From the NCBI GenBank assembly GCA_964648365.1, contig CAZYLK010000284.1, positions 1 through 5,122 of the forward strand: 5,122 bases of DNA, written 5' to 3'. Both the position numbers and the translations under genes were made by a program. This document shows positions 1-5,122 of this stretch, one piece after another. The notes below the pieces were generated by a model. That model had not been told where the DNA came from. It did no database searches and was given only the letters and a program-made list of their open reading frames with translations. This stretch comes from SURF-32 sp964648365. GTDB taxonomy: Bacteria; Planctomycetota; Phycisphaerae; UBA1845. The first letter of the stretch is position 1. Each line of letters starts with the position of its first letter.

Positions 1-56
1 TGATTCTCGTAGGCCTTGAGCCCGTCGAGGATCGTCGATGTCGTCAGCCACTCCAC
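1..56 (-). CDS. N-terminal fragment of a minus-strand gene, possibly an ECF-type sigma-70 factor (cut by window edge)
   Basis: Read on the minus strand, a GTG at 56-54 opens a frame that stays open to the window edge and gives VEWLTTSTILDGLKAYEN (18 codons, the first read as Met). A GGGGAG (70-65) lies 8 bases upstream of the GTG, good Shine-Dalgarno spacing, and the frame is closed further upstream by a TAG at about 94-92, so this is a real-looking start. The pattern 'W-x-T-T-S-T-I-L-x-G-L-x-x-Y-x-N' resembles the first helix of planctomycete ECF sigma factors, which often begin with a T/S-rich stretch, then 'L-L-x-x-L-x-x', then 'x-A-W-x-x-F' leading into region 2. Only the start is visible, so no region 2 or region 4 motif can be checked. 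The reading as a gene start is fairly good; the sigma-factor identity is recall-based and tentative. It is divergent from the large exported-protein gene. Confidence 0.45.
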   Translation of the reverse strand, partial: MEWLTTSTILDGLKAYEN

Positions 57-64
57 GGTGGAGG

Positions 65-70
65 CTCCCC
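65..70 (-). promoter_or_regulatory. Shine-Dalgarno-like site deciding the GTG start of the minus-strand gene
   Basis: On the minus strand GGGGAG precedes the GTG start at 56 with 8 intervening bases. It is the main reason to treat 1-56 as a gene start, because no ATG is available in that frame after the upstream TAG. Confidence 0.45.
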
Positions 71-91
71 GGCTCGCCGAAGCCGCATGTG

Positions 92-120
92 GCTATATGG
101 TAGCGTCCTCTCGCCTCGAA
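92..120 (-). promoter_or_regulatory. Weak candidate promoter for the minus-strand gene
   Basis: Minus strand: TTCGAG (120-115) and TATAGC (97-92) are separated by 17 bases. Each matches the sigma-70 consensus at only about 3 or 4 of 6 positions. This is the most A/T-rich stretch of the intergenic region and would leave a leader of some 30 bases before the GTG at 56. Planctomycete promoters are poorly predicted by eye, so this is a low-confidence call. Confidence 0.18.
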
Positions 121-251
121 GGCAGGTTTCCGGCGCGGGCGACCCCGGCGATCACGTCCGACCGGCGCCTGCCACGATTCGTCGCCTCCGCACGGCTGAC
201 GCGGCACCCATCAGCGCGAGCCGGTGAATCCCGGCGCGGCCGCCGGACGTA

Positions 252-265
252 TCTCCCGCGGGAGA
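252..265. promoter_or_regulatory. Perfect 14-bp palindrome, candidate operator
   Basis: TCTCCCGCGGGAGA is identical to its own reverse complement. It lies near the middle of the divergent intergenic region, about 195 bases from the minus-strand start and 255 from the plus-strand ATG. It has no loop and no following T-run, so a dimeric protein binding site is more plausible than a terminator. A chance 14-bp palindrome somewhere in 5 kb of G+C-rich DNA is not rare, so function is only suggested by location. Confidence 0.25.
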
Positions 266-481
266 CCGCTGCACACCGCCGCGAACGACCCGCAGCGACG
301 GATTCCGCCGACTGCATCGAAAGACCGCTGATACGCGTGCCCGATTCTTCGCGGATCGTGACGAATCCTGAGAAATCCGGCCTGCCGCTGTGGAACTCGG
401 CGGAGTGACCTTTGTGGCGTGCGATTCGTACCGAAACCGCAGGCTCGCACGCGTTCCCGTTATCCACCGCCGGTCACAGCG

Positions 482-493
482 TCCGGCGCCGGA
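482..493. repeat. Perfect 12-bp G+C palindrome upstream of the large gene's start
   Basis: TCCGGCGCCGGA equals its reverse complement and overlaps a GGAGG (491-495). That GGAGG is the best Shine-Dalgarno-like string before the large gene, but it ends 25 bases before the ATG at 521, too far for ordinary use, and the only in-frame near-start after it (CTG at 497) is too close. The palindrome is all G+C apart from its outer T/A pair, so chance origin is quite possible. Confidence 0.2.
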
Positions 494-520
494 GGCCTGA
501 ACCTCAACCGCCGCCCGAGC

Positions 521-622
521 ATGATGATGAACCTCAGAACACAGATCGAACGGATGCCGGCCGGCAATCGCGCCTGGCTTGCGATTGTGCTGATCGCCAT
601 CGCCGCGAGCACGGCCTCGGGC
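521..622 (+). other. Sec-type signal peptide of the large protein
   Basis: Residues 1-34 contain a basic n-region (R6, R11, R17), a hydrophobic core 'AWLAIVLIAIAA' (18-29) and a small-residue end 'STASG' followed by E35-D36-F37. A-S-G before E35 fits signal peptidase I (small residues at -3 and -1); cleavage after A32 is an alternative. There is no lipobox cysteine, so it is not a lipoprotein. The clean signal peptide is the reason for preferring a start at 521 (or 524/527/554) over GTG 419. Confidence 0.8.
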
Positions 623-3600
623 GAGGACTTCGTCTGGTCCGACGACTGCGGCGAGGACTGGCACAACATCTGCGAACTCGGTCCCTGCCCGACCGACCCG
701 GACAAGCGGGAGTACGTCAACAACTTTGGCAAGAAGGGCTGCTCGCTGCAACTGCCGTTCCCGGGACCGAACGACTCCGTGGACCTGACGAGTTCGGTTG
801 TCGAACTGACCGATATCAACGTCGAGATCCTCAGTCTCGTCTCCGGGGGCCATTTTACGCTCAGACGTCCGCTGAAGGTCGCGAGCTTCGTGAACCTGAG
901 CGAGTTTACCTTTGCCACGCCGCTTGGCTTCGAGGTCGGCGGCAACATGGTCATCTCCGGGCCGTTCAACTGGATGGGTGGCGGCCTGCTGGGCGCCGGG
1001 CAATCGACCGGCGCCAACGGCCGCGTCGAGATTACCTCCGTCTGGCCCAAGGCGCTGCACGGGCGAACGCTCGTGTGCAACGCACCAGTGAGCTGGCGCG
1101 ACACCGGCTACATCGCGATGGTTGACGATGCCGCGATCGATAGTCGCGTCTCGTTCAGTATCCACACCGACTCCAACATCAACGGCAACGGCGGCACGTT
1201 TATTAACAAGGGCATCCTGCGGAAGCTCGACAGCCCAGGGGAGACGGTGCTGGAAGCTGAGATCTTCCTCGACAATACCGACCTGGGAACGATCGCCGTT
1301 GATACCGGCGTTCTTCGGCTTGACGGCGGCGGGGACAATCGGGGCATGATGTCGATCGCCGACGGCGCGACGATCCGCATGAACGGGGGCAACACCCGTC
1401 CGTTCACGTTTCATTCGCAAACGGAGATCGATGGAGACGGTCTGGTCTGGGCCAGCGGATGGATGGTCGCGGAGCGCGACGGGATCGTGGCCATTCCGAA
1501 CCTGCTGCTGACCGGCACAGCCAGCGGTCCCGGCAACTTTCTGCCGCGATCGATGACCTGGAACGCCGGCACCATGACCGGCGGCGGAGCCACGGAGGTC
1601 AGCGACGAACTGACGATCACCGGATCGATCAGCAAGACGATCAACAATCACCGCCTGTTCAGCGACGGCGAGGGCGTATGGCGGGGGACGGGCAAGCTCA
1701 CGATGACGGACGGCGGCTGGCTGACGAACACCTCTAACTTCACCGTCACCGATGAACCCAAGACCCTCGACATCCGGGGCAGCGAGAGCCGGGTCTACAA
1801 CAGCGGCGCCCTGAGCGTCGAGACCAACCTGGGCGTCGTCGGCGACCGCGACGCCCGCATCGAGAACACCGGCACGATCAACATCACGAACGCGGCCGCG
1901 TTCAATACGCTCGCGTCACTGGTCCAGGCCGGACACGTCGCCATCCCCGCGGGGCGGCTCGTCGTCGGCGGGGGGGGGCAGAGTTCGGGCAGTTTCGATG
2001 TCGGCGCGGACGGGCTGCTGAGCTTCATCGGCGGCAGGTTTGACGTCAACGACGGAACCACGTTTCAGGGCAGCGGGGTGGTGGGCATCTCCGGGGCGGC
2101 GGAAGTGTCCGCCAACGTCGATGAAGTGGCCGCCGCCAACGTGGAGATCCTCGGCGGCACGCTGACCGGCCCCGGCACGCTGGTGGGGACGGAACTGCTC
2201 GCGTGGATCGGTGGATCGATGACCGGCCCGGGACACACCGTCAGCAAAGGGCAGTTGCCGATTAGCGGAAATTTCAACAAGTCGCTCGCCCAGAGGACGC
2301 TCACCAACCAGGGCGCCGCTACCTGGACCGACACCGGTCAGATCGTCACGAGGGACGGGGCCGTGATCGACAACCAGGGCAGCTTTGACGTTCAGAACAA
2401 CTCCACGGTAGGCCTCAACGGCGGCAGCGCGACGTTTCGCAACTCCGGTACGTTCAGAAAGTCCGCAGGGAACGGCGTGACGACGATCTTCCCCGCGTTC
2501 GACAGTTCCGGGCCGGTCACCATCGATCGGGGCGTGTTGAAACTGGTCGGCGGGGGAACGGGAACCGGCACGTTTTCCATCGCGCGGTTGGGCATCCTGG
2601 AGGTCGCTTCCCGCGACTACATCCTGGACGACGGCGCCAAGGTCACCGGCGAGGGTCCGCTGCGCATGTTCATCGGGTCGGTCGTGGTTCCGGGCGAGGC
2701 GGAGGTCGACGTAGAGACTTCCACGCTGTCCGGCGGCGCGATCAAGGGGGCGGGGATCTTCAACGTTACCGGCAGCATGAACTGGGCCGCCGGATCCATG
2801 CAGGACGAGGGAACGACGCGAATCAGGGAAGGTGCTTCGCTCACGCTCACGGGCAACGCGCAGAAGGCGTGCTTCGGGCGCACGCTGCTTCAGGAGGGAA
2901 GCGCAACGTGGACGGGGGGAAACATCAGCCTGCGAAACGGGTCGCAGTGGCGCAACGTCGGAATCTTCGGCGCACAGTCCAGCGGAAACATTCTTTACGG
3001 AGGCGGCGCGGTAGGCTCGTTCCTGAACGAAGGGACGTTCCGCAAGACCAGCGCCGGTAACATGTCCATCTCAACCGTGTCGTTCACCAACTCGGGCACG
3101 GTCGATGTCCGCAGTGGCACGCTCATATTGACGGGCGGCGGACGCGGACTGGGCACGTTCAACCTTGCCGAAGGGACGGCCGTCGAGTTTAGCAGCGATC
3201 CCTACATCCTCGACGATGCCCGGATAACGGGTGAGGGATTCGCGCGGCTGCTGTCGGGCCGGCTGACGATCGAGAGCGACGGCGCCAAAGCGAGCAACTT
3301 TCGCCAATCCGCAGGCACGCTGGACGGACCCGGCACGCTCGACGTGACGGCGACGCTGAACTGGACGGGCGGCGTCATGGAAGGCGAGGGAACCACGCAG
3401 AACTCGGGCGAAATGACGCTGGCCAACAACGACGCGAAGAGGCTGTCCGGCAGGACGCTGCTGAATCTCGGCACGGCCACGTACTCCGGCACGAACCACA
3501 CGCTCGAACACGGCGCCCTCTGGCACAACAAGGGCACGCTTGACCTCCCGTCGACCGGGTCGTTCGGCTTCGGCCAGGGCGACCCGGCCACGCTTCGTAA

Positions 3601-4960
3601 CGAAGGGCTGGTCAAAAAGACCGTCTTCACCCGAACCACGTTCCAGCCCAAAGTCCGGTTCGATAACCTGGGCAACGGAACCGTAAGCCTGCAAACCGGA
3701 CAATTGAGAATGCGGGGCGGCGGAAAAAGCGCCGGCGCTTTCTTCCTCGGTCCGGGAAGCGATATCCACTTTGAGGACGATTACACCTTCGAGTCGGGAT
3801 GTCGCTTCGTCGGCGAGGGGCTTGTCCAGATCCTGACAGGCGCCTACACCGTCGCCGGTGACACGGAAGCTCAGAACTTCGAGATGCTGAGTTCCGCCGA
3901 GATGACCGGACCCGGCAACTTCACGTCGAAAGGGAGCTTCCGCTGGCAAGGCGGGACCATCGCGGGTCCGGGCAAGCTGATCGTCGAGTCGGGTTCGATG
4001 GTGTGGGACGGATTGACCAAAGTGCTTAAGCGGCACGTGGAGAACAACGGAAGCACGCGGTGGTCCATGGGTAACGTCGAGGCCCAGGATGCGATCTTCG
4101 ACAACAAAGGCAGCTTCGACATCCTCTCCCCCAACGGCCAGCGGACATATACGGGCGGAGGCGCTTCCCAGATTCTCAATCGTGGGACGCTGCTGCACGA
4201 TGGAAGCAATACCGGCAGCCGAACCACGCTGGATGTGCCTGTGATCAACACCGGGAAGATCGTCAACCTGACTGACACGCTCGTCTTCGCGAAGCCGTTC
4301 AGCCAGACGGCCGGTTCCGTCACCGTCACCGGCGGCGTGATCGAATTCCAGCAGACGACCAGCATCCGCGGCGGGACGCTGGGCGGCAACAGCAAGGTCA
4401 ACGTGGAGCGCCTCAAAAACGGCGGCAAGCTCAGGCCCGGCGAGTCACCCGGCGAGTTGACGCTCGAGGGTGACTATGAGCAGGAGCCGGAAGGCAGCCT
4501 TCAGATCGAAATGGCCGGGTACGCACCGGGCGACGAACACGACGTTTTCGTCGTCACCGGCCACGCCGACCTGGGCGGCACGCTGGAGATCGTCCTGCTC
4601 GACGGCTTCGAGCCGCAGATCGGCGACATGTTCACCGTGATGACGTTCGCCTCGTCCGCGGGCGAGTTTGCGAACGTCGCGGCCCCGTGCGGCCACGAGT
4701 TCGCGGTCCATTACAACGCCAATGATGTGACGCTCGAGGTCACCGCAGTCGGCGTGGCGAATCCCGGCGATCTCGACGGCGATTGCGACGTGGATCTCGA
4801 CGACTATCGCCGGTTCGCGCCCTGCATCGGCGGGCCGGGCGTCGATGTGCCGCCGCAGGGCTGCGACCCGAACGACTTCAGCGCCGCGGATGCGGATGGC
4901 GATCGCGACGTAGACATGGCCGACGCCGCCGCGTTCGGAAACCGGTTCACCGGAGATTGA
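521..4960 (+). CDS. Large exported multi-repeat beta-solenoid-like protein with C-terminal dockerin-type calcium-binding tail
   Basis: This 1479-residue secreted protein has no recognised enzymatic function. Numbered from the ATG at 521: signal peptide 1-34; Cys/Trp head from 35 (W39, C43, W47, C51, C56); six degenerate repeats of about 194 residues between roughly 148 and 1297, with landmark tryptophans at 151, 347, 562, 755, 948 and 1142; a cap of about 1297-1410 with 'SPGELTLEGDY' and 'LGGTLEIVLLDGF'; and two calcium loops at 1417-1428 and 1457-1468. Short G/N/T-rich strands such as 'GTFRK' and 'YILDD' suggest a stacked right-handed beta-solenoid, as in adhesin-like proteins; this is inference. 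The start is uncertain. GTG 419 adds 34 unlike-protein residues before the signal peptide, and ATG 524, 527 or 554 would also keep the signal peptide. None has a well-placed Shine-Dalgarno site. There is no autotransporter barrel, LPXTG or PEP-CTERM tail. The next gene starts 8 bases after the stop and is a paralogue. Likely location is extracellular or outer cell surface. Confidence 0.9.
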   Translation: MMMNLRTQIERMPAGNRAWLAIVLIAIAASTASGEDFVWSDDCGEDWHNICELGPCPTDPDKREYVNNFGKKGCSLQLPFPGPNDSVDLTSSVVELTDINVEILSLVSGGHFTLRRPLKVASFVNLSEFTFATPLGFEVGGNMVISGPFNWMGGGLLGAGQSTGANGRVEITSVWPKALHGRTLVCNAPVSWRDTGYIAMVDDAAIDSRVSFSIHTDSNINGNGGTFINKGILRKLDSPGETVLEAEIFLDNTDLGTIAVDTGVLRLDGGGDNRGMMSIADGATIRMNGGNTRPFTFHSQTEIDGDGLVWASGWMVAERDGIVAIPNLLLTGTASGPGNFLPRSMTWNAGTMTGGGATEVSDELTITGSISKTINNHRLFSDGEGVWRGTGKLTMTDGGWLTNTSNFTVTDEPKTLDIRGSESRVYNSGALSVETNLGVVGDRDARIENTGTINITNAAAFNTLASLVQAGHVAIPAGRLVVGGGGQSSGSFDVGADGLLSFIGGRFDVNDGTTFQGSGVVGISGAAEVSANVDEVAAANVEILGGTLTGPGTLVGTELLAWIGGSMTGPGHTVSKGQLPISGNFNKSLAQRTLTNQGAATWTDTGQIVTRDGAVIDNQGSFDVQNNSTVGLNGGSATFRNSGTFRKSAGNGVTTIFPAFDSSGPVTIDRGVLKLVGGGTGTGTFSIARLGILEVASRDYILDDGAKVTGEGPLRMFIGSVVVPGEAEVDVETSTLSGGAIKGAGIFNVTGSMNWAAGSMQDEGTTRIREGASLTLTGNAQKACFGRTLLQEGSATWTGGNISLRNGSQWRNVGIFGAQSSGNILYGGGAVGSFLNEGTFRKTSAGNMSISTVSFTNSGTVDVRSGTLILTGGGRGLGTFNLAEGTAVEFSSDPYILDDARITGEGFARLLSGRLTIESDGAKASNFRQSAGTLDGPGTLDVTATLNWTGGVMEGEGTTQNSGEMTLANNDAKRLSGRTLLNLGTATYSGTNHTLEHGALWHNKGTLDLPSTGSFGFGQGDPATLRNEGLVKKTVFTRTTFQPKVRFDNLGNGTVSLQTGQLRMRGGGKSAGAFFLGPGSDIHFEDDYTFESGCRFVGEGLVQILTGAYTVAGDTEAQNFEMLSSAEMTGPGNFTSKGSFRWQGGTIAGPGKLIVESGSMVWDGLTKVLKRHVENNGSTRWSMGNVEAQDAIFDNKGSFDILSPNGQRTYTGGGASQILNRGTLLHDGSNTGSRTTLDVPVINTGKIVNLTDTLVFAKPFSQTAGSVTVTGGVIEFQQTTSIRGGTLGGNSKVNVERLKNGGKLRPGESPGELTLEGDYEQEPEGSLQIEMAGYAPGDEHDVFVVTGHADLGGTLEIVLLDGFEPQIGDMFTVMTFASSAGEFANVAAPCGHEFAVHYNANDVTLEVTAVGVANPGDLDGDCDVDLDDYRRFAPCIGGPGVDVPPQGCDPNDFSAADADGDRDVDMADAAAFGNRFTGD
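623..850 (+). other. N-terminal Cys/Trp head domain shared with the downstream paralogue
   Basis: The mature protein starts with the pattern D-F-x-W-x3-C-x3-W-x3-C-x2-G-P, followed by a further Cys at 56 and another in 'KKGCSLQ'. Four cysteines within about 40 residues suggest disulfides in an exported protein. The same pattern with the same spacing appears at the mature N-terminus of the next gene. It then runs into 'PGPNDSVDLTS', which recalls the 'P-x-x-x-D-x-A/V-x-x' entry of planctomycete solenoid proteins. The domain function is not known to me. Confidence 0.55.
962..4411 (+). repeat. Six degenerate coding repeats of about 194 residues
   Basis: Units begin near 962, 1550, 2195, 2774, 3353 and 3935. 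Each starts with a 'x-N/x-W-x-G-G-x-M-x-G-x-G' motif whose Trp codons are at 971, 1559, 2204, 2783, 3362 and 3944, giving spacings of 196, 215, 193, 193 and 194 codons. Within units the order is kept: W-motif, then 'GRTL..xGxAtW', then 'F-x-N-x-G-T-F-R-K' (strongest in units 3 and 4), then 'G-T-V-x-V-x-x-G-x-L-x-L-x-G-G-G', then 'YILDD-x-x-x-T-G-E-G' (units 3 and 4; 'YTFESGCRFVGEG' in 5), then 'G-T-L-x-G-P-G-T-L' leading to the next W-motif. Units 3-5 are the most alike; unit 1 and unit 6 are the most degraded, and unit 6 merges into the cap. Nucleotide identity between units is low, so the duplications are old. Confidence 0.75.
1970..1978 (+). repeat. Nine-G homopolymer inside the coding region
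   Basis: The run encodes Gly-Gly-Gly at the end of unit 2, the same structural 'G-G-G' position that the other units encode with mixed glycine codons (GGC GGC GGG, GGC GGC GGA and similar). A one-base gain would bring TGA at 2041-2043 into frame, and a one-base loss TGA at 2019-2021, so either slip would end the protein near residue 500, without the cap and dockerin tail. As given, the frame is intact. Confidence 0.85.
4412..4746 (+). other. C-terminal cap of the beta-solenoid
   Basis: Residues about 1298-1409 read 'GGKLRPGESPGELTLEGDY', then 'GSLQIEMAGY', then 'GHADLGGTLEIVLLDGFEPQ', then 'GDMFTVMTFASSAGEF'. I recognise this order (x-P-G-x-S-P-G-x-L-x-x-x-G-D-Y, then x-L-x-I-E-x-x-G, then L-G-G-T-L-x-V-x-L-x-x-G-F-x-P, then G-D-x-F-x-V) as a segment that recurs after repeat regions of large exported proteins in planctomycetes and other bacteria. 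It probably closes the end of the solenoid. The assignment is by recalled consensus, not by a profile search. Confidence 0.6.
4769..4957 (+). other. Dockerin type I-like pair of calcium-binding loops
   Basis: Loop 1 is DLDGDCDVDLDD (residues 1417-1428) and loop 2 is DADGDRDVDMAD (1457-1468). Both keep acidic residues at positions 1, 3, 5, 9 and 12 of the dockerin/EF-hand-like loop and Val at position 8, so both should bind calcium. Between them C1435 and C1448 bracket 'IGGPGVDVPPQG', a likely disulfide. Each loop is followed by a helix with a conserved Phe (R-R-F; A-A-F). In cellulosomes dockerins bind cohesins; in planctomycetes such tails are common on non-cellulosomal exported proteins and their partner is generally not established. 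Confidence 0.8.
4952..4956 (+). promoter_or_regulatory. Probable Shine-Dalgarno of the downstream paralogue, inside the end of the large gene
   Basis: GGAGA lies just before the TGA of the large gene and ends 12 bases before the ATG at 4969, slightly long spacing. Its position inside the upstream coding end suggests translational coupling of the two genes. Confidence 0.35.
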
Positions 4961-4968
4961 GACCAACG

Positions 4969-5122
4969 ATGGTGTACAAGCGAGTGACGGACTTCCAATC
5001 GACCACGGCCCTGGCCACGCTGCTCGGGATGATCGCGCTGCCTTCGCCCGCCGTGGCCCAGGTTGATTTCGAGTGGAAGGGCGAGTGCGACGCGGAGTGG
5101 TTCACGGTCTGCGACGTGGGCC
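4969..5122 (+). CDS. N-terminal part of a second exported protein, tandem paralogue of the large repeat protein (cut by window edge)
   Basis: ATG at 4969 starts 8 bases after the stop of the large gene, and 51 codons are visible. The first 31 residues form a signal peptide: basic n-region (K4, R5), hydrophobic stretch 'TALATLLGMIALPSPAVA', and an A-V-A-Q end that fits cleavage after A30 or Q31. The mature start then reads D-F-E-W-x3-C-x3-W-x3-C-x2-G, with F34, W36, C40, W44, C48 and G51 matching F37, W39, C43, W47, C51 and G54 of the upstream protein at identical spacing. The last base visible is C, compatible with the Pro codon that follows in the upstream gene. Whether it also carries the long repeats and a dockerin tail cannot be seen. 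An operon with the large gene is likely, as there is no room for a promoter or terminator between them. Confidence 0.8.
   Translation, partial: MVYKRVTDFQSTTALATLLGMIALPSPAVAQVDFEWKGECDAEWFTVCDVG

Larger units (their letters stand above)
57..520. other. Divergent intergenic region, no supportable gene
   Basis: This 464-base stretch separates the minus-strand start at 56 from the preferred plus-strand start at 521. Open frames cross it on both strands, but their translations are Arg/Ala/Pro-rich without domain, signal peptide or recognisable motif, as expected from random reading of high-G+C DNA. No tRNA-like cloverleaf, terminator with U-tract, or tandem repeat is seen; since both flanking genes point outward, no terminator is expected. 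It should hold both promoters. The only marked structures are perfect palindromes at 252-265 and 482-493. No convincing -35/-10 pair was found for the plus-strand gene. Confidence 0.6.

Noticed and set aside
16..408. Plus-strand frame of 130 aa in the intergenic region
   Set aside because: The product is low-complexity Arg/Ala/Pro/Ser sequence without motif, it overlaps the better supported minus-strand start at 56, and it has no convincing ribosome binding site.
93..467. Minus-strand frame of 124 aa in the intergenic region
   Set aside because: No recognisable protein features; Arg/Ser-rich composition typical of chance frames in this base composition.
498..520. Twin-arginine signal suggested by R-R-P just before the Met triplet in the longer GTG-start version
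   Set aside because: The arginines are followed by S-M-M-M-N and more polar residues, and the hydrophobic core comes about 20 residues later; it does not match the S/T-R-R-x-F-L-K pattern.
152..1651. Long minus-strand open frame (499 aa) antisense to the start of the large gene
   Set aside because: It is rich in Arg, Ala, Asp and Val, has no recognisable domain and overlaps a clearly real coding region. Such antisense frames are common in high-G+C genes.
3071..4198. Minus-strand open frame of 375 aa antisense to repeat units 4-6
   Set aside because: The translation lacks motifs or a signal peptide and mirrors the codon bias of the plus-strand gene; no separate coding evidence.
962..4411. 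Tandem DNA repeats or a CRISPR array suggested by the recurrent motifs
   Set aside because: The repetition is at protein level with long, diverged units; there are no short identical repeats with regular spacers.
521..4960. Type V autotransporter, LPXTG-anchored or PEP-CTERM protein
   Set aside because: The C-terminus has no beta-barrel, LPXTG or PEP motif with a transmembrane helix; it ends in calcium loops and F-T-G-D.

Overview
The window looks like chromosomal DNA of a high-G+C planctomycete (Planctomycetota, perhaps an uncultured Phycisphaerae-like lineage). The main evidence is the C-terminus of the large gene. It has two D-x-D-x-D-x-D-V-D-x-x-D calcium loops separated by a linker of the type 'F-x-x-C-x-x-G-P-G ... 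C', ending in F-T-G-D. As I recall, this dockerin-like tail is typical of large exported planctomycete proteins. A minus-strand gene start resembling a planctomycete ECF sigma factor fits, but is weaker evidence. The assignment rests on recognised sequence style, not on a search.

Layout. (1) Positions 1-56, minus strand: the first 18 codons of a gene that leaves the window to the left, with a Shine-Dalgarno-like GGGGAG in front of a GTG start. (2) Positions 57-520: a divergent intergenic region of about 460 bases with no gene I can support. It holds a perfect 14-bp palindrome at 252-265 and a 12-bp palindrome at 482-493. (3) Positions 521-4960, plus strand: one very large gene (1479 aa from the preferred ATG) that fills almost the whole window. 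It encodes a Sec signal peptide, a short Cys/Trp head, six degenerate repeats of about 194 residues rich in G, T, N and short beta-strand patterns, a C-terminal solenoid cap, and a dockerin-like calcium-binding pair. (4) Positions 4969-5122, plus strand: the start of a second exported protein, only 8 bases after the first stop. Its mature N-terminus copies the Cys/Trp head of the first protein residue-for-residue in spacing, so it is a tandem paralogue in the same transcription unit.

Together the two plus-strand genes look like the beginning of an operon or tandem array of secreted or surface-displayed beta-solenoid proteins. No catalytic residues or enzyme fold can be recognised, so adhesive, structural or envelope roles are inference only. 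The less ordinary features are the six-unit architecture with one unit longer by about one solenoid rung, a 9-G homopolymer in the coding region where a slip either way would truncate the protein, and the shared Cys/Trp head of the tandem pair.
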